Positions 6,885 through 13,697 of a stretch of DNA of 13,879 bases are shown here, in pieces. The stretch spans positions 1-13,879 of the forward strand of contig JADHSW010000060.1 of the NCBI GenBank assembly GCA_016776705.1, written 5' to 3'. The DNA comes from Rhodospirillales bacterium. Its GTDB lineage: Bacteria; Pseudomonadota; Alphaproteobacteria; Rhodospirillales; JABHCV01. The notes below the pieces were generated by a model that was not told the DNA's origin, searched no databases, and was given only the letters and a program-made list of their open reading frames with translations. The first letter of the stretch is position 1. Each line of letters starts with the position of its first letter. Position numbers and translations under genes: made by a program.

Positions 6885-8096
6885 TCAATCAGAACCCAGT
6901 AACTGTTCGACTTCCGCCCAGACCTGATCGGTTTCGACGGCGGCGACGCAGGGAAAGACGTCGAACTTTGTTGCCCGCTTCGGGCAGTTCCAGAAACAGT
7001 GATAACAGTCCATATGCTGATAGACGAAGCGGGCATGGTCGGGCCGCACCCCTTCCGGGTAGGGCACAAAGCAGCCAAAATGCCCGCCGCCAACGACAAC
7101 CACGGTTGACGTTCCAAGCGCAATGGAAAGGTGCGCCGGACCGGTATCGTTGCTGATTACCAGTTCCGCGTAATTCATTAAATCGAGCAACTGCGGCAGT
7201 TCCGTCCTGCCCATCAGGTCAATGATGTGCGGGTTCCCCGTATTAATGTCACCCGGACGTTCCCCGCGACCGCCGACAAAAAGGACGAACAGCCCCTTTG
7301 CAGCCAGCCTGTCCGCCAACTCCTGGTATTTTGCCAACGGCCAACGCCGACCGTATTCATTTGATCCGGGGTTAAGAACCGCGTAGGGCGTGCCCTGGGG
7401 AACAAAATTTTCCGGTGGCCTGTTTTCACGCCATCTGATCTTCGGCGCTTCGGGTTTTATCTCTCGCCCCGCAACCGTGCTCAAAAAATTATAATGACGG
7501 ACAACTTCGTGGGTCGGGTAGTCCCCGGTTGGCACGATCTGATCAGCCTGGCTCAGATAATATAGATACTCCGCCCGGGTCCGCTCGCTAATAAATGGCA
7601 GGGATGACACCACTTTTGGCGCGCCGGATACCCAGACCAGACTGTCCGCCATCATGGCCCGGCGCAAATAGGAGTCACAAACGCTAACCGCCGGGTTCAG
7701 TGCCCGCACTTTGAGCGACACCCAAAACCGGTATAACGGCCGCCTGGCGAAGGTGTGCTCGTCGATGGTAAGAACCTTGTAATCCCTGAAAACTTCAGCC
7801 GTGATGGCGTCCCAGCTTTCACAGCCGAGCACGGTGATATCCGCGCGATCCACACCGAAGGCCTCGGCGTAGTGATCCAGGCTGGTGCGAAACAGCACCA
7901 TGTCGCCAATGCCATCCATGCGCACCACCAGCATGCCGCGGCGGGTTTTGGGAACGGGCATATTTCTGGCGATCAGATCAAACAGCCTGAACAGCCACCA
8001 GCGACGGCGCATGCCGCCAGGAAACATGCGCCAGAATGCACTGGAATCAAAATGGTGGCCCGATATGGAAACCCTTGGTTCACGCGAATCGCTCAT
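6885..8096 (-). CDS. glycosyltransferase family 9 with C-terminal cysteine cluster
   Basis: A 403-residue GT9/heptosyltransferase-family protein, longer than the first one in this window. A basic N-terminal extension of about 54 residues (Arg/Trp-rich at 30-45) precedes the GT domain, which begins with MLVVRMDGIGDMVLF (55-69). Further motifs are LNPGSNEYGRRWP (241-253) and SNDTGPAHLSIALG (315-328). Near the end, Cys364, Cys367, Cys371 and Cys383 sit in a C-x2-C-x3-C-x11-C pattern, seen in a subset of family 9 enzymes and possibly binding a metal. The N-terminal extension could lie along the membrane. No strong ribosome site precedes the ATG. It follows the flavin-reductase-like gene by 56 bases and abuts ampG. 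Donor and acceptor are not identifiable. Confidence 0.87.
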   Translation of the reverse strand: MSDSREPRVSISGHHFDSSAFWRMFPGGMRRRWWLFRLFDLIARNMPVPKTRRGMLVVRMDGIGDMVLFRTSLDHYAEAFGVDRADITVLGCESWDAITAEVFRDYKVLTIDEHTFARRPLYRFWVSLKVRALNPAVSVCDSYLRRAMMADSLVWVSGAPKVVSSLPFISERTRAEYLYYLSQADQIVPTGDYPTHEVVRHYNFLSTVAGREIKPEAPKIRWRENRPPENFVPQGTPYAVLNPGSNEYGRRWPLAKYQELADRLAAKGLFVLFVGGRGERPGDINTGNPHIIDLMGRTELPQLLDLMNYAELVISNDTGPAHLSIALGTSTVVVVGGGHFGCFVPYPEGVRPDHARFVYQHMDCYHCFWNCPKRATKFDVFPCVAAVETDQVWAEVEQLLGSD

Positions 8097-8110
8097 GGTT
8101 CTTTTTTACG

Positions 8111-8141
8111 TGCCGCCGGGACGCGCGGCAAGGGGCGCGTC
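8111..8141 (-). promoter_or_regulatory. two overlapping, mutually exclusive hairpins
   Basis: In the 56-base gap before the second glycosyltransferase, the minus-strand RNA can form either GACGCGC/GCGCGTC (plus bases 8135-8141 with 8120-8126, 8-base loop) or TGCCGC/GCGGCA (plus bases 8125-8130 with 8111-8116, 8-base loop). They share bases and so cannot coexist. Neither is followed by a U-run on this strand, so ordinary termination is unlikely. An effect on mRNA stability or on access to the weak start site is possible. Confidence 0.35.
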
Positions 8142-8152
8142 TTTCAACTTTT

Positions 8153-8794
8153 TCACAAACCGGCCAGCTTGTCGCCACCGCCTGGACGGGACATGGAAAA
8201 TACCTTGTCCACACAGGCGTAATCCTTGTAACCAAGGCGCGAGATCAGCTTTAATTTGGTATTATCGATCGCCCCGTCGGTAAGAATTTTCTCGTCAATA
8301 TGAATACCCACCACGTGGCCGAGGACCATGGTGTTGGGAAGAAGGGGATCTTTGGAAAGCAGATCGATAATGTCGACCAGGCGGCACTCCATATTGATGG
8401 GCGACTGGGCGATTCTCGGTGGTTTGACCAGCTGCGAGGGCGCTTGACTTAAGCCTGCGAGCGCGAATTCATCTTCTTCAGGCCCTACAGGCAGGCTGGT
8501 GGTATTCATGGCATCGCGCAAATCCCAGGTCGCGACATTGACAACGAATTCGCCCGTCTCGCGGATGTTGGTCACCGTGTCCTTGGGGCCATGGGGCTGG
8601 TTTCCGCTGGTGGCGTACATGACCTGCGGCGGATCGGAGGCGACGCCGTTGAAGAAACTGTAGGGTGCAATGTTGGCGACCCCCCCGGCGCTCAGGGTCG
8701 AAATCCAGCCGATCGGACGCGGTGCGACGCAAGCCTTGAACGGGTCATGCGGCAGGTTATGGGCGTTTGTGTTGGTGGGGTAAAACACAGGCAT
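8153..8794 (-). CDS. flavin reductase-like, FMN-binding split-barrel protein
   Basis: A 213-residue protein of the flavin-reductase-like family (DIM6/NTAB type), which bind FMN and usually reduce flavin with NAD(P)H or take part in small oxidoreductase reactions in the cytoplasm. Visible family pattern: PRPIGWISTLSAGG (25-38), NIAPYSFFNGVASDPPQVM (41-59), then DTVTNIRETGEFVVNVAT (72-89), with SPINMECRLVDI (131-142) in the barrel. Start choice is unclear: ATG 8792-8794 has AAGGA directly against it. GTG at codon 3 (8786-8788) would have the same AAGGA at a normal 6-base distance. The partner monooxygenase, if any, is not in the window. It heads a minus-strand series with the glycosyltransferase and ampG, and is divergent from the VOC gene. 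Confidence 0.87.
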   Translation of the reverse strand: MPVFYPTNTNAHNLPHDPFKACVAPRPIGWISTLSAGGVANIAPYSFFNGVASDPPQVMYATSGNQPHGPKDTVTNIRETGEFVVNVATWDLRDAMNTTSLPVGPEEDEFALAGLSQAPSQLVKPPRIAQSPINMECRLVDIIDLLSKDPLLPNTMVLGHVVGIHIDEKILTDGAIDNTKLKLISRLGYKDYACVDKVFSMSRPGGGDKLAGL

Positions 8795-8804
8795 TCCTTG
8801 AAAA

Positions 8805-8831
8805 ATTATATAAAATCACCAATTAGCCCAA
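8805..8831 (-). promoter_or_regulatory. possible promoter for the flavin-reductase-like gene
   Basis: On the minus strand TATAAT (plus 8805-8810) lies 10 bases before the ATG, with TTGGGC (plus 8826-8831) 15 bases further upstream. Transcription would start about 3 bases before the ATG, or about 10 before GTG codon 3, making the mRNA nearly leaderless. The -35 match and the spacing are poor. Confidence 0.35.
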
Positions 8832-8856
8832 TGAACAACAAGGAAGGAGCGATGAG

Positions 8857-9339
8857 ATGATCAAGGGGCTTCATCACAATGCTTATCGTTGCCGGGATTC
8901 CGAAGAAACCCGCGTTTTTTATGAAGAATTCCTGGAATTACCACTGGCCGATGCATTCTGCATCACGCAATCCAAGACCGGCCGCAAGACCAATGCGCTA
9001 CACAGCTTCTACCGGCTTGGGGATGGTTCATTTCTGGCTTTCTTCGAGGTTCCGGACACGCCCTTCGATTTCAAGGAGCAGCATGATTACGATCTGCACA
9101 TTGCGCTTGAAGTTGACGCTGAAACACTGCAACGCATGTTCGACAAGGGCAGAAGCGCTGAAATCCATACCCGTGGCGTTGCCGATCACGGTTTTATCCG
9201 TTCAATCTATTTCCGTGATCCCAATGGTTATGTCATTGAACTGACGACCCCCACAGGCACACCCGCCGATTACGCCATCGAGGCTGCCAAGCACGCCCAT
9301 TCATCATTGTCTGAATGGCAGGCGAAAAAGCGGGGGTAG
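8857..9339 (+). CDS. VOC-superfamily (glyoxalase/dioxygenase fold) protein
   Basis: A 160-residue protein of the vicinal-oxygen-chelate fold, which includes glyoxalase I, extradiol dioxygenases and fosfomycin-resistance enzymes. Two beta-alpha-beta-beta-beta modules are visible: residues 3-65 start with LHHNAYRCRD and end with FLAFFEVP; residues 78-130 start with YDLHIALEV and end with DPNGYVIELTTP. Candidate metal ligands are His6 or His7, Glu64, His81 and Glu128. The fold family is clear, but the reaction is not. The pattern with HxALEV and RDPNGYxIEL is nearest to dioxygenase-like or glyoxalase-like VOC proteins. A good ribosome site AAGGAG (8844-8849) sits 7 bases before the ATG. A three-codon frame, ATGAGATGA, overlaps the start. 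The gene is divergent from the flavin-reductase-like gene, which hints at a shared small-molecule role. Confidence 0.85.
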   Translation: MIKGLHHNAYRCRDSEETRVFYEEFLELPLADAFCITQSKTGRKTNALHSFYRLGDGSFLAFFEVPDTPFDFKEQHDYDLHIALEVDAETLQRMFDKGRSAEIHTRGVADHGFIRSIYFRDPNGYVIELTTPTGTPADYAIEAAKHAHSSLSEWQAKKRG

Positions 9340-9446
9340 ATGAACGCATTATGAATTTCAGGTTCAGGGGTAATTCAGAAGCCCTTTGTTAGTTTCCTTG
9401 CCAACAACCAATCAACCCATCGTCAAACCCAGCAAGGATCAGACAA

Positions 9447-9758
9447 ATGAACAAGAAAACCAGCACACGTACCGTTATTGCCAGCGCCTTAGCCGCCGCC
9501 TTTTTTGTCACCGCCAGCGCAAACGACGCCGCAGCCAGCGCCTCGACTCAATCACCATCCCAGGTCACCCACATTTTGGTTCCCGAAATCGGCATCAACG
9601 CCGAGAATCTGAACGAACAGCTTAAGCCGCTTGGCTTCAGCAAGGTCTACGCGCTCAAGGAAAAAAACGGCTTCTTTCATTTGATGGCCGAAGACCACCA
9701 CGGCGACCTCAAGCGTCTGTGGGTTGGAAAATCTGATGGCAAAACAGCCATCTTCTAA
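9447..9758 (+). CDS. small secreted PepSY-like protein
   Basis: A 103-residue protein with a clear Sec signal peptide: basic MNKKTSTR, a hydrophobic core at about 10-22, and a likely cleavage after ASA at residue 25. The mature part has about 78 residues. Residues 50-103 (AENLNEQLKPLGFSKVYAL, then NGFFHLMAEDHHGDLKRLWV and a GKTAIF end) look like one PepSY-type alpha-beta unit: helix, then strands with an aromatic-rich pattern ending in a glycine turn. PepSY units are found in periplasmic protease-inhibitor or sensor-type proteins. The match is by eye and not certain. A ribosome site AAGGA lies 8 bases before the ATG. It is 107 bases after the VOC gene and ends in its own strong terminator. 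Confidence 0.75.
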   Translation: MNKKTSTRTVIASALAAAFFVTASANDAAASASTQSPSQVTHILVPEIGINAENLNEQLKPLGFSKVYALKEKNGFFHLMAEDHHGDLKRLWVGKSDGKTAIF

Positions 9759-9782
9759 TTAGCCATATATCTTTTCTACCCT

Positions 9783-9817
9783 ACGGCGACCCTTTTTTCA
9801 GGGGTCGCCGTTTTTTT
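9783..9817 (+). terminator. Rho-independent terminator
   Basis: A perfect 10-bp GC-rich stem pairs 9783-9792 (ACGGCGACCC) with 9802-9811 (GGGTCGCCGT), followed at once by a run of seven T (9811-9817). It ends the small secreted gene. On the opposite strand there is no U-run after the stem, so it serves mainly the plus strand, with the TypA stop only 11 bases away. Confidence 0.92.
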
Positions 9818-9827
9818 CAGGGAAGTT

Positions 9828-11654
9828 CTAGCCCCGCTTCTCGCGTCCGCGTTCAACACGTTTGCGCTCGTGCGGATCAAGGTGGATTTTGCGAAGGCGG
9901 ACATTATCAGGAGTAACTTCGACCAGTTCGCTATCGTCGATGTAGGCGATGGCCTCTTCCAGGCTCATGGTCCTTGGGGTGGTCAGGCGTACCGCATCAT
10001 CGGTGCCCGACGCACGCACGTTGGTCAACTGCTTTCCTTTCATGGGATTGACTTCCAGATCGCCGGACTTGGAATGCTCGCCGATAATCATGCCTTCATA
10101 TACCGGCACGCCGGAAGTAACGAAAAGGAAACCGCGGCCTTCCAGGTTGGCCAGGGCATAGGCTACCGTCTTGCCCGGTGCGTTTGAAATCAGCACGCCA
10201 TTACGACGCCCGGTAATGTTACCGACATGGGGACCGTAACTGTTATAGGTGCGGCTTATGACGCCGGTGCCACGGGTTTCCGTCAGAAACTCGCCGTGAT
10301 AGCCGATCAGACCACGGGCCGGGGCAAGGAATGAAAGGCGTACCTTGCCGCCGCCAGACGGATGCATTTCCGTCATCTTGCCTTTACGCACCGAGATCGC
10401 CTCGACGACGATGCCTGAAAATTCCTCATCGACATCAATCTGAACATCTTCAAAAGGCTCAAGTATTTTGCCCGTCTCCGGGTCTTCCTTAAACAGAACG
10501 CGGGGACGCGAGATCGACAGCTCGAAACCTTCGCGGCGCATCTGTTCTATCAACACCCCCAGTTGCAATTCGCCGCGACCGGCGACCTCAAAGGCGTCCG
10601 TGTTGCCGGCTTCGGTGACGCGGATGGCGACGTTGCCTTCGGCTTCACTCATCAGGCGATCACGGATCATCCGGGAGGTAACTTTCGTTCCTTCCCTGCC
10701 CGCCATTGGAGACGAGTTAATGGAGAAGGTCATGGCCAGGGTCGGCGGATCGACTGGATCGGCTTTCAGGGGTTCTGTGACCCTTGGCGCGCACAGGGTA
10801 TCGGCAACGGTCGCCCTGGTCAGGCCGGCAATGGCGATCAGGTCGCCGGACGATGCTTCGCTGACAGGTTCGCGGCGCACATCGCGAAAGGCCAGAAGCT
10901 TCGTCGCCCGGCCCAGATCAACTTCCTTGCCATTACGATTAAGCGCATGAATATGGTCGTTGGCCCTGATGGTGCCGGAATGGATGCGCCCGGTCAGGAT
11001 ACGGCCCAGGAAGGGATCTGATTCCAGCGTCGTCGCCAGCATGGAAAACGGCTTTTCCATATCGATCACCGGCTGCGGCACATGGCTCAGGATATGGTCG
11101 AAAATATCGTGCATGTTTTCCTGGGGACCGTCGGGCTCCATGGACGCCCAGCCATTTTTGGCCGACGCAAAGACGGTGGGGAAATCGAGCTGCTCGTCGG
11201 TAGCTTCAAGGGCCGTGAAAAGATCGAACACCTCGTCCTGGACTTCGTATGGACGGCCATCGGGACGGTCAACCTTGTTGATGACGACCACCGGCCTCAA
11301 ACCCAGTTTCAGGGCCTTGGCGGTGACAAATTTGGTTTGCGGCATGGGGCCTTCAGCGGCATCCACCAAAAGCAGGACGCCGTCGACCATGGAAAGGATG
11401 CGTTCAACCTCGCCACCGAAATCGGCGTGGCCCGGGGTGTCGACAATATTGATGCGCACGCCCTTCCACTCAACTGAGGTACACTTGGCAAGAATGGTAA
11501 TACCGCGTTCACGTTCCAGATCGCCGGAATCCATAGCCCGTTCTTCGACTTTCTGGTTGTCGCGAAAAGCTCCGGACTGGCGCATCAGGGTATCAACCAG
11601 GGTCGTTTTGCCATGATCGACGTGAGCGATGATGGCGATGTTACGTAGTTCCAT
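9828..11654 (-). CDS. typA: translational GTPase TypA/BipA
   Basis: A 608-residue ribosome-associated GTPase of the EF-G family, involved in ribosome assembly and stress or cold adaptation. All G motifs are present: G1 AHVDHGKT (10-17), G2 within ERGIT (49-53), G3 DTPGH (72-76), G4 NKVD (126-129) and G5 SAKNG (164-168). After the beta-barrel domain II come the domain III/V-type segments and the TypA-specific C-terminal domain, including NAPGKTVAYALANLEGRG and GEHSKSGDLEVNPMKGKQL. Length equals the family norm (E. coli BipA, about 607). The start ATG gives the standard N-terminus MELRNIAIIAHVDHGK, although the upstream ribosome site is weak. It follows adenosine kinase by 105 bases on the same strand. 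No strong terminator lies between them, so joint transcription is possible. Confidence 0.97.
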   Translation of the reverse strand: MELRNIAIIAHVDHGKTTLVDTLMRQSGAFRDNQKVEERAMDSGDLERERGITILAKCTSVEWKGVRINIVDTPGHADFGGEVERILSMVDGVLLLVDAAEGPMPQTKFVTAKALKLGLRPVVVINKVDRPDGRPYEVQDEVFDLFTALEATDEQLDFPTVFASAKNGWASMEPDGPQENMHDIFDHILSHVPQPVIDMEKPFSMLATTLESDPFLGRILTGRIHSGTIRANDHIHALNRNGKEVDLGRATKLLAFRDVRREPVSEASSGDLIAIAGLTRATVADTLCAPRVTEPLKADPVDPPTLAMTFSINSSPMAGREGTKVTSRMIRDRLMSEAEGNVAIRVTEAGNTDAFEVAGRGELQLGVLIEQMRREGFELSISRPRVLFKEDPETGKILEPFEDVQIDVDEEFSGIVVEAISVRKGKMTEMHPSGGGKVRLSFLAPARGLIGYHGEFLTETRGTGVISRTYNSYGPHVGNITGRRNGVLISNAPGKTVAYALANLEGRGFLFVTSGVPVYEGMIIGEHSKSGDLEVNPMKGKQLTNVRASGTDDAVRLTTPRTMSLEEAIAYIDDSELVEVTPDNVRLRKIHLDPHERKRVERGREKRG

Positions 11655-11759
11655 AATTAAGCGGTTTTCTTTTCTACTGCATCAAGCTGTCTTTGAATGG
11701 AGTCATTTAAAGAACGGTAACCTGATAAATTCTAAGGCGTAATGGCAGTTTGGCTGCGT

Positions 11760-12752
11760 TTAATTGAGCGCAGTCTGCACCAGGTCTTTTAAAGAGACGT
11801 CGGGACGGGCGCCAACATGCGAGATGACTTCGGCCGAACAAATGCCGCCTATACGGGCGCATTTATCAAGCGGCATTTCCCGCGTCAGGCCATGCAGAAA
11901 CCCGGCGGCGTATGCATCACCGGCCCCGGTGGTATCGACTACCCGATCAACGGGTTCGGCGTCAACAATATGAACTTCGTCACCGCGTACGGCTACCGAG
12001 CCTTTTGCACTGCGGGTCAGGGCGGCGATGTCACAATCGGCGCGCACCATCTGCAGGGCCTCGTCAAAGTTTTCGACCTGATACAGGGACATGATTTCTT
12101 CTTCGTTGGCGAACAGGATATTGACGTGGTTTTTCACCAGGTCGAGAAAATCATCTCGGTGACGATCAACGCAGAAGGGATCGGACAGGCTAAGCGATAC
12201 CAGACGCCCGGAAGCTTCTGCAACACGGGCAGCCTTGCGGAAGGCCTGCTTTGCCTGATCGGGGTCCCACAGGTAGCCTTCAAGATAAGTGACGCGTGAA
12301 TCGGCGATCAGGTCGTCATCGATGTCGTCCGGGCCCAGAGTTACACAGGCACCCAAAAAGGTCTGCATGGTACGCTGGGCGTCGGGGGTGACATGGATCA
12401 TACAGCGCGCCGTCGACGCCCCATCATTATCGGCGGCGGTATCAAAGCTGATGCCCAGTGATGTGATGTCATGGCGAAAAACCTTGCCCAACTGATCGTC
12501 CTTGACCTTGCCGACAAAAGCCCCGCTGGAACCCAGCGACGCCAGTGCGGCAATGGTGTTGGCGGCAGATCCGCCGGAACATTCAATACCCGGACCCATT
12601 TTGCTATAGACGGTTTCCGCCATAGCCTCGTCGACCAGACTCATGGTGCCCTTGACCAGGCCGTTCTCGTTGATGAACTGGTCATCGGCATGCGCCAGAA
12701 CGTCAACGATGGCGTTGCCGATTCCGACCACGTCAAAACGGGTTTCACTCAT
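11760..12752 (-). CDS. adenosine kinase, PfkB/ribokinase family
   Basis: A 330-residue PfkB-family sugar/nucleoside kinase. The group with this N-terminus (FDVVGIGNAIVDVLA, 6-20) is normally annotated as adenosine kinase, which phosphorylates adenosine to AMP in purine salvage. Motifs are the substrate-side CSGGSAANT (58-66), the ATP-side DTTGAGDAYAAGFLHG (273-288) with catalytic-base Asp279, and FANEEEI (214-220), a conserved NE-containing stretch of this family. A good ribosome site, AAGGAG, lies 8 bases before the ATG. Substrate specificity is inferred: other PfkB proteins (ribokinase, fructokinase) share the motifs, but the GGSAANT / NAIVDVLA combination favours adenosine kinase. Downstream, 105 bases away, is TypA. 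Upstream lies an unusual tandem-repeat promoter region. Confidence 0.9.
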   Translation of the reverse strand: MSETRFDVVGIGNAIVDVLAHADDQFINENGLVKGTMSLVDEAMAETVYSKMGPGIECSGGSAANTIAALASLGSSGAFVGKVKDDQLGKVFRHDITSLGISFDTAADNDGASTARCMIHVTPDAQRTMQTFLGACVTLGPDDIDDDLIADSRVTYLEGYLWDPDQAKQAFRKAARVAEASGRLVSLSLSDPFCVDRHRDDFLDLVKNHVNILFANEEEIMSLYQVENFDEALQMVRADCDIAALTRSAKGSVAVRGDEVHIVDAEPVDRVVDTTGAGDAYAAGFLHGLTREMPLDKCARIGGICSAEVISHVGARPDVSLKDLVQTALN

Positions 12753-12806
12753 GGAAGGGTCTCCTTCAAGGTATTAATATTAGTAGGGCTGTATACAAGG
12801 CGGCGC

Positions 12807-12834
12807 AGTATAGCGACAAAGCATTTGTGTACAA
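12807..12834 (-). promoter_or_regulatory. candidate promoter of adenosine kinase
   Basis: On the minus strand TTGTAC (plus 12829-12834) and TATACT (plus 12807-12812) are separated by 16 bases, giving a start near 12800 and a leader of about 48 bases. The -10 box fits 5 of 6 consensus bases; the -35 box fits poorly. Its TTG comes from the CAAGAG edge of the first tandem repeat. Confidence 0.35.
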
Positions 12835-12945
12835 GAGGCTAAAGGCTTCGTTGCCCAAGAGGCTAAAGGCTTCGTTGCCCAAGAGACTAAAAGCTCTGTA
12901 TTCAAGAGGCTGAGGGCTTCTGTAGCAAGGGTTAAAGCCTTGCCC
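12832..12945. repeat. 23-24-base tandem repeat in divergent promoter region
   Basis: Units begin with CAAGAGGCTAAAGGCTTC and end with a short variable tail. Unit 1 (12832-12855) and unit 2 (12856-12879) are identical 24-mers. Unit 3 (12880-12902) and unit 4 (12903-12925) are 23-base variants. A fifth, shortened copy (12926-12945) ends in CCTTGCC. A single GTATACAAGG at 12791-12800 may be an outlying decayed copy. The repeats fill much of the 258-base gap 12753-13010 between adenosine kinase and the EI24 gene. They contain no start codon, so they look non-coding. They resemble a minisatellite or an array of protein-binding sites. Confidence 0.85.
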
Positions 12946-13010
12946 GTCGAGCGCATTTAAGACTAAACAGTCAGTAGCTGGTTTTTGACAATAAGCAGGG
13001 CGGATATTTC

Positions 13011-13673
13011 GTGATCAAGGCATTTATTAAAGCGGCGCAGCAAATTTCCGATCCCAGGGCACGCAGGGTGATATGGATTGCCCTTGCGGCGGCGGCAGGC
13101 GTCTTTATCTTGTTGTGGATTCTGATCGGATTTCTGCTCGCCAACACGGCTTTATTCTCTATCGGCTGGCTGGAAACCGCCATCGACTGGCTGGGGGGCC
13201 TTGCCACCGGTGTTTTGACCTGGCTGTTGTTTCCAGCCGCAATCAGTGCCGTTATCGGCCTGTTTCTGGAAGATATCGCCTCTGCCGTCGAAGACAGGCA
13301 CTATCCTGATCTGGGACCGGCCCTGGGGTCTGATTTTAGCGACACAGTGCTGACCACGGTCCGTTTTTTAGCCATCATGTTGAGTCTGAATATCCTTATG
13401 TTGCCCTTCTTGCTCACTGGGCCGCTTTTCCCTTTTGTTTTCTACAGCGTGAACGGTTATCTTTTGAGCCGTGAATATTTTGAGCTGGTGGCGCTTCGGC
13501 GTATGGGTCGTGCAGATGCCAGGGCGCTGCGTAAACGCTATGCGATGAAACTGTTCATGACCGGCGTGATAATCGCCTTCCTGTTGACGGTGCCCATCGT
13601 TAATTTATTGGCGCCGATTATCGCTACGGGCATGATGGTTCATTTGTTTGAAGATTTTCGCGCACACGCATAA
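13011..13673 (+). CDS. EI24/CysZ-like membrane protein
   Basis: A 220-residue integral membrane protein of the EI24 domain family (PF07264; includes CysZ, a sulfate permease of E. coli). Hydrophobic stretches lie at about 20-44, 62-88, 112-145 and 181-212. The conserved family stretches FLEDIASAVEDRHYP (85-99), SVNGYLLSREYFELVALRRM (146-165) and PIVNLLAPIIATGMMVHLFE (195-214) are all present. The start is GTG at 13011, preceded only by a weak purine site (GCAGGGCGG), and the protein begins MIKAFIKAAQQISDP. No cysteine-biosynthesis genes are seen nearby, so sulfate transport is not supported by context. The next gene starts 24 bases after its stop and is likely in the same operon. Confidence 0.83.
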   Translation: MIKAFIKAAQQISDPRARRVIWIALAAAAGVFILLWILIGFLLANTALFSIGWLETAIDWLGGLATGVLTWLLFPAAISAVIGLFLEDIASAVEDRHYPDLGPALGSDFSDTVLTTVRFLAIMLSLNILMLPFLLTGPLFPFVFYSVNGYLLSREYFELVALRRMGRADARALRKRYAMKLFMTGVIIAFLLTVPIVNLLAPIIATGMMVHLFEDFRAHA

Positions 13674-13697
13674 CGCTGATTTTTTGGAGAGAATGTC

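Noticed and set aside
10960..11616. Plus-strand frame of 218 codons opposite TypA
   Set aside because: It is antisense to a gene with all GTPase motifs, and its composition is typical of a shadow frame.
12814..12960. Open frame through the tandem repeats, reading QEAKGFVA twice and ending at TAA 12958-12960
   Set aside because: It has no ATG or GTG start and no ribosome site, and the 23-base units shift the frame of the repeat. It is most likely a chance opening.
12985..12990. TTGACA upstream of the EI24 gene as a -35 box
   Set aside because: The bases 16-18 downstream are at the GTG start itself and do not resemble a -10 box.
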